Shown: positions 50,855 through 59,684, counted from the stretch's first letter. The stretch: 64,000 nt of DNA from Polyrhizophydium stewartii (GCA_027604665.1 JADGIZ010000001.1:4057-68056), one strand, 5' to 3'. Numbers and translations: made by a program. The notes: generated by a model from the sequence alone, not told the origin.

Positions 50855-52678
50855 GAATCTCGTTGTGGTGAGGAGTCAGCCGACTATTTATTATTATACA
50901 AGTTGTGTGTATTTGATGGTGCCCGATTAGATAGGATTTAAAGGGACAACACTTCAATGTATTAAGGTGGAAGCGGCTAATTGATTAATAAATTATGAAT
51001 AATCAAATAATATAGATAATTATATAGGATATTAAAGAAGATCTTTGATCTTTAATATTCTATAAACTGTAATTTAGTTCCAATTATAATGAAGTAGAAA
51101 TTTATTAAATGAGGTTGATTGCGAATAAAGGTTTAGTCATGTTCTAAAAAGGTTATTATAAGAATGTCCTATCCATAATATATTACAGATTAAATAAATG
51201 AATAATAGCTTTTTTATAGAAGTGATTAATAGGATTTGGATAAGACGTCTAGATTTTAATAAGAATAAAATCTATAGCAGCATTGTTGAAACTCTGGAAT
51301 CATGAAATTTGATAATACTAAATAGAACAGGATAAAGAGGCCTCAGTGACGTTTTAATTTATCTTCAATTATATTATGATAGCAGGATTTGACTCTATAG
51401 GATATGTAATAAATGGGTTGTTGTAGTGGTTTACAGCTTCATCTTAGAGGTCAATTTTTAGTAAATTATCAACCCCAATTCCCGCGATCGATGATGGCCT
51501 CCAGTTCTTAATTAATTGGTTTAGAATTTATACCATATTCTTGATAAAGTAGAACAGTCTGTCTAATAGACCTAAAGGTGTAGTTTCTAAAGAATGTAAT
51601 AGAAATATATACCGTCTACTTCAGTTTTATTAATTAACCCACTGCTACATCTATTAGCAGAGATAAGCGAAACTCTTATAGGATCTTGTTAGTGTGATGG
51701 CAACCATATAAGTTATTTAACCCCTAATTTACTGGCACTCATCTGAGCTTTAATCTATTATAATTTATTAGGGTCGTGGAGGTCGCCCTCCTTTGGGAGC
51801 CTACACCTCGATCTTATTTGACCAATCAAAGATTGGGGCACTAATAATTGATTAATTCCTCAACTATCCTTTCTTAATCTAACCCTAAACTTTTAGTGGT
51901 TTATTATAAAGCAACTCGGATTCACCTCTTACGGGCTTAATCCTTTAATAACTAGATCTAATAATAGTTCTATTAGTGCAGGTCCCTGAAAAGGGAGGAG
52001 GACCCGCTTATGGGTTATTAAAGTACTTAGTTAATCGCGGACGCGATCGGAGATCGCTCTTCCCACCTCCCGCGGGACAGAACCCAAAGTTTCATTATAA
52101 ACTCACCTTAAATCAACTAACGTAGTTAGTGGCACTCTTATCGATGTAATTAAGGCTCAATAGGGATACTTAGTAGATCGAATCGTGCAACCACTAAAGT
52201 CTAGAGATCCGGAATCAAGGAACAGAGTAAATAAAATAACTAGTAATCAGATTTAAGGACTAAGAGGAGGTAGTCAAAGGCTTTAGGAACTACAAAATAC
52301 GAAATTAGAGCAATTGTTAAATTGCTTCACTAGACTGAGCGTGACAACTTTAGTTGTTTCTTACTGAGGCAGAGCGCCGATTGAGCGTACTAGAGAAATC
52401 TAGCGTAGGTGCATTAAGCCAAGCTAGTTGAACGGTATATAAACAAGATGTAATGAAATGGTATGTAAAGCTGGACAAGAGCAGCTTGGAATTCATTGAA
52501 TGGTTGATAACTGGATAACAATTACTACAAGTTGTGGATAAGTAGTTTCTAATAGGAAGCCTAACTAATTAAAAATAGAAACGACTCGTAGAGTCGGAAA
52601 ACAACCAAAGATAGGATTAGGCTGACTATTATAAGTAGCCATCGTGGCGATTGAGCGTCTTTTCATAGTTTTATCGAG

Positions 52679-52921
52679 GTTAGATGGTCTAAATAAGGGT
52701 AATCTAGATAGTGAATCGGACGGCGCGTCAGCTCGCGCCTAGCGATGTCCTTACGAATTCAACTGGTAATTCACTCATCCGCTCAATCGATCTTAGATCG
52801 ATCAAAATAGGTGTCTAATAACCTGGTCTGGCTATTTACGTATCGCCTCATTTCTTAAAATCATTCGGCTCACTCTTATGGGCCCGCCCTAGACCAGGTG
52901 CTATTCTGACCATCTAATCAG
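52679..52921. repeat. Segment bounded by inverted TTAGATGGTC / GACCATCTAA
   Basis: The ~243-bp segment begins TTAGATGGTCTAAATA and ends ATTCTGACCATCTAA. Inside are GC hairpins (GCGTCAGCTCGCGCC), CGATCTTAGATCG and an S2 element. It looks like a mobile-element layout but carries no gene. Confidence 0.45.
52821..52899 (+). other. Structured element family S2, copy 3
   Basis: Outer stem ACCTGGTCT/AGACCAGGT. Core GGCTATTTACGTATCGCCTC, then CGGCTCACTCTTATGGGC, with CCGCCC before the closing stem. Confidence 0.75.
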
Positions 52922-53754
52922 GACCGGATCATTTAGTATTATTTGGTGTATTTGCGCAAATTGGGCAAATCTGAGAAAGCCAACCTGCGGATGCGATTTG
53001 GACCCCTTAAGCGGCTTCGCGATTTAGATTAGATGGTCTTCTGATAGGGGGGAATTAACCGGGCGCAAACCAGGGTTAGAGGAGGTTTTTCGCAATTTTC
53101 CGTTAGGGCTCCGCCCGCATTTTATCTTGAGCGGCTGGAGCGACTCCTAGCTAGCGATTAATAGATTTAACTCTCATTGGAGCGGCTCCATTTGAAACCA
53201 CTCATCCTCCCCTAGAAACACCATCTATTGACATGTGTGGTAGAATTGTGGATTGACAGATGGAGGGGGGCCATCGATTTAGGAATTATCACCACCACCC
53301 CTGCCCCTCTCACTAGAGGGGTTCAAATAAGGTATAGAAAGATTGTACAAAAGGGAAGTAGTTATATTATAGAGACGCTACGCTATAAACCAACAATGTG
53401 GTCGCGCCTTTAGGCTTGAGTAAGGTATTTTATTTACTCGATTTTCCATTCTCCATTTATCAGTCTAGGTTCCTATTAGCTATTATTGGGCCTATGATAG
53501 GCAACTAAATATTGATATAACATAGCATAATAAGGTTAAAGAAGGATCGTACTTCTTATTAATAGAATTTTGATATACGCAGCCGACTGTCCTAACGTCT
53601 GGGTGAGCTGTTTAAGACTAATAAAAATGATAAATCTATTTCCAACAGCCTAACTGTCCATACCGTTTGTACGGTCTTCAGACCTTGAACCGGAGGTTCG
53701 ATCAATAAAATTTGAAGTTTATCAATCTGGAACACCTACGGTTTTGTTGATAAT

Positions 53755-53838
53755 CGCGGACGTGACGTAGGAGCCTTTACAAGGCTCCGGTCACTCCGCG
53801 ACCGGGCTTCGCCCTACGTCGCTCCAGCCGCTCCAACT
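53755..53838. repeat. Nested GC-hairpin cluster
   Basis: Near-copy of 44650-44724 in the same orientation, extended by GTCGCTCCAGCCGCTCC, which also ends 36200-36253. Confidence 0.85.
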
Positions 53839-54302
53839 TTTTTTAATTATATTGAATTCCGACGTTTCTCATATAAATGGAAATATGTATGCCTTAGTCT
53901 AATAAAAGATTTATATCATTCAAGTCCAGCTATTTTAGTAGTTTAAACAATCGAAGATTGTGGACTTAGGTAGTTAACTGATATTAGTACTAGGATTTAA
54001 CACGATTAGGCAGATAAAGCGATTGACAAAAAACATCATAGGAGTGCAGCGAGATGTTGGTTTTTTTGTAAGTTTTGGAGCGACTCCTAGCGGCAAATTC
54101 TAATTTGTGTAAATCGGGCGGCGCAGCGGCGGCCGCGATAACCCTATCAATTGACCATCTAATCCAAATAAAGGTAAGCGTATGCGATTTAGAGTAAATC
54201 GGGATCACATCTATTCATAAATCTCAAATCGACCTCGGTCGCTCCCATTTGGGGTTGATTAGATGCGGAGCAACTCCGTTGCGGTTTAGAGGGTAACCTG
54301 CC

Positions 54303-54408
54303 ACCTGGTCTAGACGACCCCCCGAAAGCGAATCGAATGATGAAAGACGCGACGTAGCCCGTAGGGCGGTCGCTCCAATGAGATGAAGCGTACTTAGTCA
54401 GACCAGGT
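54303..54408 (-). other. Structured element family S2, copy 4, with GC-hairpin insert
   Basis: On the minus strand: stem ACCTGGTC/GACCAGGT, core TGACTAAGTACGCTTCATCT, then CGATTCGCTTTCGGGGGG. A GC element (GACGCGACGTAGCCCGTAGG..) of about 32 bp is inserted in the hairpin loop at about 54345-54376. Confidence 0.7.
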
Positions 54409-54871
54409 GCCCATGAGGGATTTCTAATTATTAGGCGATCTACGATCGCTCAATTTCTAGATTGGTTCTTATAAATATACCAGCCCATTAGAAGGATTAT
54501 CTTATGCCTAATCGCTAAATTATGGTCAAGAATAAACCTGAAATATTTTGGTTGATTGTTTATTTATTAATAAGGAATATATTGGTAATCTAATTACTTT
54601 ATAACAAAAATAGAGAGGGTTATCTGTTTCAATTAATAAACCCCCACTGGTTCTGTATAGGTTACACTAACAACTAGAGGTCTTGGTATTTCTGCATAAC
54701 TTGATACATACATTTAATTAGGAGCGTAGCTCAGTTATCATAGCTTATAGATTAGATGGCATATATAAGGGAGATCTCATCATGAAACTGAGTAAGAACC
54801 CTAAAAATCTAATCGGACCGGAGGTCCTCCGATTTGCCCGATTTATTAATTGATTAATTCTGATTTCTCCT

Positions 54872-54951
54872 ACCTCATCGGGACTATTATACGTATCATC
54901 TCGTTCAGCTAGTTCACTCGATTCACTCTTATGGGCCCCGCCCGATGAGGT
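54872..54951 (+). other. Structured element family S2, copy 5
   Basis: Stem ACCTCATCGGG/CCCGATGAGGT, entirely different from other copies yet fully paired. Core ACTATTATACGTATC and TTCACTCTTATGGGCCC conserved. Confidence 0.75.
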
Positions 54952-55243
54952 TACAATTGAGTTTTGGCTTCGGTCATGCTGCAATCCCTCGCTGCATTTC
55001 TAATAGATGGTGTTTATAGCGGGGCTTCCAAAAAGCGGAAACCCCCCAAAACAACTTCAAAATAAATGAAAAATGTCATTTTCCGATTTTGTGAAAATCG
55101 GGCGGCGCAGCGGCGGCCGCGATCAGGTTCACCCCCTCTATATTCCATCTATTTAGATTAACCTCAATCGATGAAGGAAGAATTGATGACTATATATAGA
55201 ATAACCCCTCTAGTGAGAGGGGCAGGGGAGGTGATATAGATAT

Positions 55244-55337
55244 CCTCATACATGATCACCGGAGTTTTACCTGGAAAACGGAGGGTACCGCTAGTTAAGG
55301 TAAAAGACCTGCTAACGTACGGTGATCATGGAGGAAT
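55244..55337 (+). other. Structured element family S1, copy B
   Basis: CCTCATAC, outer stem ATGATCACC/GGTGATCAT, inner stem TTTTACC/GGTAAAA around GGAAAACGGAGGGT, and GGAGGAAT. The outer stem shares little sequence with copies A and C but is perfectly paired. Confidence 0.78.
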
Positions 55338-55736
55338 CGAGCAGCTCCGCTGCGGTCTGATCTGGAGTTTGTCAAATGTGTTTTATTAAAGAAGTCACTC
55401 ATAGAGCGACTTTTTCCAATATATTAATTTCTACGCCCATACCCAGGCTTATCCTCTATAATTATTCAAATAAACCTTGAGAAGAGGATATTAAACAATA
55501 GATGAGGCTTATTTAGGTAATTATCATAGATCCTTTTAGATAATCAGACATCTTCATATAAATACTAGGTTATTTAAGCTGATTGTATAAATATCAGAAT
55601 ATTTCCCTTAGATAATTTAAGACCCTGTCCTTATTAGATGGTATATCATAGATAATCATGAATTGACAATGATCTAAAATATTGAGATGACTACTAACTA
55701 AATACCATTATCCATCAAGAATAATATCCTAATATA

Positions 55737-55810
55737 CAGGGTCTGGCTTCTTATACGTTTCGCATCTTGCTATACCGATGCTCACTCTCGGGGGTGACGC
55801 CCAGACCCTG
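55737..55810 (+). other. Structured element family S2, copy 6
   Basis: Stem CAGGGTCTG/CAGACCCTG; interior almost identical to copy 1 (660-733). The one stem difference (T to A) is matched by a change on the other side (A to T). Confidence 0.78.
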
Positions 55811-56259
55811 GATATTCTGCTTAAATAGAAGCCTATTGACTTTCCTTATTGATCTTATACAACCCACTTTGATGGTAAATATAAGGTGTTGACCTATTAG
55901 CATATGAGATGTAAAAGAAAGGGGTTAAGCCTCTCCATCGCGAAGCCGCTTAAATTCTAATAGATCTTTTGGAGCCATTTCTAGTAAACCCGGCCCAGAG
56001 GGGCGGGTTCCCGCAGACGCGGCAACCCTAGCAGAGCCAACCAAAAGGTTGGTCAATAGGAGCAACTCAAAGGGATCTGACCTTCGGATCAATTCCTGTA
56101 GTACCTTAGCTTTAATCAGAACTGCCCCAACCGAAGGTTGGTCCTAATTATCACAGCGATCATCCGTTTAAAAGGGAGGGAAAAAGGGCATCGGGAATAA
56201 AAACGAATTATGAAAGTCTTTCAGACTGATGACGGATGATCGATCCGTTTTATTAACAG

Positions 56260-56439
56260 TAGATTCTAATTGAATTTCAAGCTTGATACGATATCAGCTT
56301 TTATTTCATTAAGATGTAGCATAATTGCGTTACCGCTTACCATTGATCTTTATAATTAAGTCCTCTCGTACTAAAATTAAATATTATAATTCTACTATAA
56401 TCTCAGAAGATAGAGGCCGACCTATCTTACGATGGTCTG
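56260..56439 (-). rRNA. rnl: rnl 3'-terminal exon (after E. coli ~2585)
   Basis: The exon begins CAGACCATCGTAAG, aligning with the E. coli segment that runs from about 2586 into GTGAGACAG. It continues through a TCGGCC block and carries the sarcin-ricin loop. Its end matches the terminal helix around the CGTGCTTAGATGCTTTCAGC region of 23S. The exact 3' end is an estimate. Confidence 0.85.
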
Positions 56440-57905
56440 CAATTTGTTATTACAAATAACTTGGAGCGACTCCTAGCGAAATTATTTGCGAAAACAACAT
56501 TTAATTGTTTTTATCAATTAGTTACCTAATTGTTCAGACTATGTCTTCACCATTATCCCAGAAATTCAATTGACTAGGCTCCTCACACGGAGCCGGCACT
56601 TGAAGTGCCTTATTAGGGTGTGTTTCTTAATTGATGACACCACATTTCAAATTGTATTTTAGGATAACCCTACAATCTAGCTCTATCTTGGTTACTATAG
56701 TAACTCCAATCTAGGAGAGTTAGGATACCTTCAATTGAAGCAATTTCTATAGCTTCATTAATAAGAATATTTCAATCATCTATTTAGATTTGATCGAATC
56801 TCTGATTCGACTATTCTTTTATAGCTTCCAGAGCAACTACGTTGCTTCTTTGTGAAATACTCCAAGAAGCTCGATTATCATTATAATAAAAAGAACTTTC
56901 TGCTTCACTGAAACCTATAAACCAATCGTGAAACATTGGATGATTTAAAATGTCTTCTACTGTTAAATTAGGTATTGGAGCATCTTGATCATATGAAGGT
57001 ATTTTATCATATTTAACAATTGAGCTACGCTCAATTTAAAATTGAGCACGTTGATATTGCCAATATCTACGTCTTATCCATAGAGGTTTGTTATCTAAAA
57101 TGGGTAAAATGACTTCTACAATATCCTCTAAAGATGAAACAACATAGCGATCTGTAGGAGTGTTAGCAGATTTGATTTTTTGAACTCTGCCTACTTTCAA
57201 GTCGATCTAATAGATCGATAGTTCACGATCTCTAGATGCCATATTTAAACTCACAGTCTTATTTTTGGAAACTTTGGATAACCCTAAGTACCCATCACCT
57301 TCAATAAGCCCTATCTACCAACCTAGAAATGGTCTTGGTAAATCGGGTGCCCTATTGATAGGACTTTAGCTTTTTTACTAAAATTGCCATTGTTTTATTA
57401 AATCTTCGTCAGCTTATGTACATAAGCCCCTAATAGAAATTTCTATTATTATTTTTGAAAGCTTATATATTGTAGTATCCAGTTAAATTGTATTCATTAC
57501 TTTACCATAGGTTAGGGTGCTAGCCTGTTATGGTGATCAAATGCACCTAAATAAATATTGAGATTTGATCATAACTATTTCAATCAACTATCGAAATCGG
57601 AATTTAGTACCTTTCGATTGGTGTATTTCAACACCTACGGTGTAGAGTTTGAATTTCGTTCTTAAAGAAGCGCTGGGACAAGCGCCTCCCCGCCTCCGCG
57701 GTGATTTGAGGTGTTGGGCGCTCGTGTCCAGATTATTGCTGGTATAGCTCACTGATTAGTCGTTGAATGTTCATCTAACAAAAGACATCGATCTACGATC
57801 GATCTCTTTATACCGTTAGAAGCTTCGCTGCAAATATTCCACTTGGGATGTCTTTGCAATTCACCCAATATTTTTAAAGACACTTTCATGTCTCTGGTCC
57901 TTTTG
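56440..57905 (-). other. Group I intron in rnl near E. coli 2585, with LAGLIDADG relic
   Basis: The intron is 1,466 bp between exon ends GGGTT and CAGACC, and its last base is G, as in group I introns. The core elements are seen on the minus strand: P (GGGTGAATTGCAAAG) near 57870, Q (TTTGCAGCGAAGC) near 57830, R (CATTCAACGACTAATC) near 57755 and S (GAAGACATAGTCTGA) near 56535. R GACTA pairs with S TAGTC to form P7. The long gap between R and S holds a homing-endonuclease frame. The insertion point is one base from the well-known L2584 site; the exact splice positions were set by exon alignment. Confidence 0.8.
56784..57350 (-). pseudogene. LAGLIDADG homing endonuclease inside the rnl-2585 intron (degenerate)
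   Basis: The product would be a double-motif LAGLIDADG endonuclease acting on an intronless rnl allele. The minus frame reads FLGW-L-IGLIEGDGYLG, where L is a TAG at 57315-57317. About 140 residues later comes HDWFIGFSEAESSFYY, followed by ASWSISQRSNVVALEAIKE. Other TAG codons fall at hydrophobic sites. One in-frame TAA (57036-57038) lies in a 19-nt palindrome (GCTCAAT..ATTGAGC) that looks inserted. Further palindromes lie in the frame at about 57205 and 56800. After the second motif the frame closes at TAA without the usual C-terminal part. It is probably inactive, unless the palindrome is bypassed. Confidence 0.75.
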
Positions 57906-57986
57906 AACCCAGCTCACGTACCGCATTATATGGAGAACAGCCATACCCTGGGCGCCTCCTACGGCGCCTGGAAGCGATGAGCCGAC
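57906..57986 (-). rRNA. rnl: rnl exon, E. coli 2505-2585 equivalent
   Basis: The exon starts GTCGGCTCATCGC and ends GAGCTGGGTT, and contains CAGGGTATGGCTG (A-loop region) and GTACGTGAGC. Its length of 81 nt equals that of E. coli 2505-2585, which strongly supports both intron boundaries. The helix-91 tip is replaced by a GC-rich palindrome (GGCGCC..GGCGCC) without a change of length. Confidence 0.9.
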
Positions 57987-58420
57987 CTATTTTATTTTAC
58001 GGTTAAAGAGAAGCTATGCTAACTAAGTGTAGACAATTAGATTTCTCTTTTTCCTTTTGATTAAGCATTTAACTCAATCTGCGCAATTTAATAATTGCTT
58101 TAGACTATGTCAGAAATATTATTAGGGCGCTTCAAGCGCCCGCCCCTTGAAGGGGCTTATTCTTTTTGCTTTTTTCTACATTGGAACTTCAAATTAGAAG
58201 CCCTTCTATTACAAGTTTCTGAGCAGCTCCGCTGCGATGATATAATAATATCTTCGGGCGCTCGTGTTCGGATTATTGCTGGTATTGCTCACCGATTAAT
58301 CGTTGAACGTTCTTAATACACAAATTGCATATTTGTTTACCGTATTAAGCTTCGCTGCAAGTTAAGCATCATAGATGCTGTTTCTTGACAATTCACCCGA
58401 TTTAAACTCGACATCGGTTT
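57987..58420 (-). other. Group I intron in rnl at E. coli 2504
   Basis: The intron is 434 bp, between exon GGCACCTCGAT and exon GTCGGCTC, and ends in G. On the minus strand it carries P (GGGTGAATTGTCAAG) near 58390, Q (ACTTGCAGCGAAGC) near 58355, R (GTTCAACGATTAATCGG) near 58290 and S (TCTGACATAGTCTAAAG) near 58100. R and S can form P7 with one G-U pair. There is no endonuclease frame. Its P, Q and R elements closely resemble those of the neighbouring 2449-type intron, which matters for the nearby duplication. Confidence 0.82.
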
Positions 58421-58475
58421 ATCGAGGTGCCAAACATTGAAAAAGATATGATCTCAATTTCAATATAAGCCTGTT
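58421..58475 (-). rRNA. rnl: rnl exon, E. coli 2450-2504 equivalent, copy 1
   Basis: A 55-nt exon running from AACAGGCTTATATTG to TTTGGCACCTCGAT, the same length as E. coli 2450-2504. It forms part of the peptidyl-transferase ring. An identical second copy lies 451 bp upstream in the transcript (58872-58926). Confidence 0.9.
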
Positions 58476-58871
58476 CAATTCTGTTATCGCAAAGGTTCTT
58501 TATCCTATTCTCCAGACACTTTCGTGTCTGTTCAGATTATGTAATCAACTAACTAGCGAGCAAGCGTAGCTTGCTTGGGGTGATATCTGATGCATTTCAG
58601 GAATGAGATCTTAAGATGCAACCATCCGAAGGGCCGCTCAAAGAGTGCCGTAGTTAGTTGTCGGGTTCTCGTGGGTCTATTATCGCAATCTTCGATTGCC
58701 CAATACCTAATCGTTGAACGTTCTTGCTCCATATTAAAACAGAGGCGATCTGTGATCGCTAGCTTCGCTGCAAATTTGCATACGCGACGTAGGTCGCTCC
58801 GGAACCCTCAATCATTTTCAGTTCCCTTAGCATCCTTGACAATTCACCCGATTTAAACTCGACATCGGTTT
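58476..58871 (-). other. Hybrid group I intron created by tandem duplication
   Basis: A 396-bp sequence between the two copies of the 55-nt exon. Its first ~35 nt (AAACCGATGTCGAG and GGGTGAATTGTCAAG) are those of the 2504 intron. The rest, with R (GTTCAACGATTAGG) near 58707, S (GATTACATAATCTGAAC) near 58527 and the 3' end AATTG before AACAGGCT, is that of the 2449 intron. R GATTA pairs with S TAATC. So the 5' half comes from one intron and the 3' half from its neighbour, joined in the shared P element. Confidence 0.75.
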
Positions 58872-58926
58872 ATCGAGGTGCCAAACATTGAAAAAGATAT
58901 GATCTCAATTTCAATATAAGCCTGTT
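58872..58926 (-). rRNA. rnl: Duplicate copy of the 55-nt peptidyl-transferase exon
   Basis: Identical to 58421-58475. If both copies were kept in mature rRNA the active centre would be broken, so either one copy is skipped by splicing from the 2449 5' site to the distal 3' site, or this rnl allele is not functional. Confidence 0.85.
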
Positions 58927-59373
58927 CAATTCTGTTATCGCAAAGGTTCTTTATCCTATTCTCCAGACACTTTCGTGTCTGTTCAGATTATGTAATCAAC
59001 TAACTAGCGAGCAAGCGTAGCTTGCTTGGGGTGATATCTGATGCATTTCAGGAATGAGATCTTAAGATGCAACCATCCGAAGGGCCGCTCAAAGAGTGCC
59101 GTAGTTAGTTGTCGGGTTCTCGTGGGTCTATTATCGCAATCTTCGATTGCCCAATACCTAATCGTTGAACGTTCTTGCTCCATATTAAAACAGAGGCGAT
59201 CTGTGATCGCTAGCTTCGCTGCAAATTTGCATACGCGACGTAGGTCGCTCCGGAACCCTCAATCATTTTCAGTTCCCTTAGCATCCTTGACAATTCACCC
59301 GATGCCCCAACACTTTAGTTAGTTGGGGGGAATCACTTAGATTCCTTTAACTCGATCGTGACCAACCACTAAA
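58927..59373 (-). other. Group I intron in rnl at E. coli 2449
   Basis: The intron is 447 bp, between exon CCCACTCGAT and exon AACAGGCT, at the site used by the yeast omega intron (E. coli 2449). P lies near 59290, R near 59160 and S near 58980 on the minus strand, with a P9-like hairpin (CAGACACGAAAGTGTCTG) just after S. No endonuclease frame was seen. It shares its last ~395 bp with the hybrid intron. Confidence 0.8.
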
Positions 59374-59684
59374 ATCGAGTGGGACAACATTTATCCCTTG
59401 AGTAATTATGATTTCTTGAGAAAAGAGATTGAGATTCTCTTTTGATCACTATGATCGAAAAACCCCCCCCCTCATCGCAGGAGCTCAGAAAGCTCCGCCT
59501 CCTGGGGGGCTTTTTCCCTGAGAGGCCTATAAGCCTTATTCAGTCAAATTAATTTGATCCATTATAAGTTGAATTAACCTTTATAGACCTATGTTACTTT
59601 TTAATAGGTATCCGCCCCAGATAAAATGTCTCACATAGGTCATTTTCTCCTATGTTAACATTGAAATTTCAAGGGTCTGTTCCG
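59374..59684 (-). rRNA. rnl: rnl exon, E. coli ~2055-2449 equivalent
   Basis: The exon begins CGGAACAGACCCTTGAA (E. coli CGGAAAGACCCCGTGAA). It runs through TATCTGGGGCGGATACC and AAAAAGTAAC, then GATCATAGTGATC, and ends at GGGATAAATG..CTCGAT before the 2449 intron. It is 311 nt, shorter than bacterial. A GC hairpin (59463-59515) replaces helix 79-like sequence. Confidence 0.88.

Larger units (their letters stand above)
50663..53754. other. Intergenic, no gene recognised
   Basis: Holds a 22-bp match to the rnl flank (50833-50854), the S2 element at 52821-52899 within a region bounded by TTAGATGGTC and GACCATCTAA, and GC hairpins at 51990-52085 and 52715-52745. No gene supported. Confidence 0.5.
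53839..56259. other. Spacer downstream of rnl, rich in structured elements
   Basis: No gene recognised. Contains S2 copies at 54303-54408, 54872-54951 and 55737-55810, S1 copy B at 55244-55337, TTAGATGGT-type repeats at about 54750, 55002 and 55632, and GGGCGGCGCAGCGGCGGCCG hairpins near 54115 and 55100. AACCCCTCTAGTGAGAGGGG at 55204 is inverted at 53302. Confidence 0.6.
58384..59303. repeat. 451-bp perfect tandem duplication inside rnl
   Basis: The unit 58384-58834 is repeated at 58835-59285, and the first 18 bp (CTTGACAATTCACCCGAT) recur at 59286-59303. I see no mismatch. The breakpoints lie in the P element shared by the 2449 and 2504 group I introns, as expected from unequal recombination between them. 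Confidence 0.93.

Noticed and set aside
54720..54790. AGCGTAGCTCAGTTATCATAGC resembles a tRNA A-box
   Set aside because: No T-loop or acceptor stem at the right distance; the following sequence is the dispersed TTAGATGG repeat.
58590..59322. Open frames inside the rnl duplication
   Set aside because: They run through group I intron core sequence (R and S elements) on the opposite strand, so they are fortuitous.
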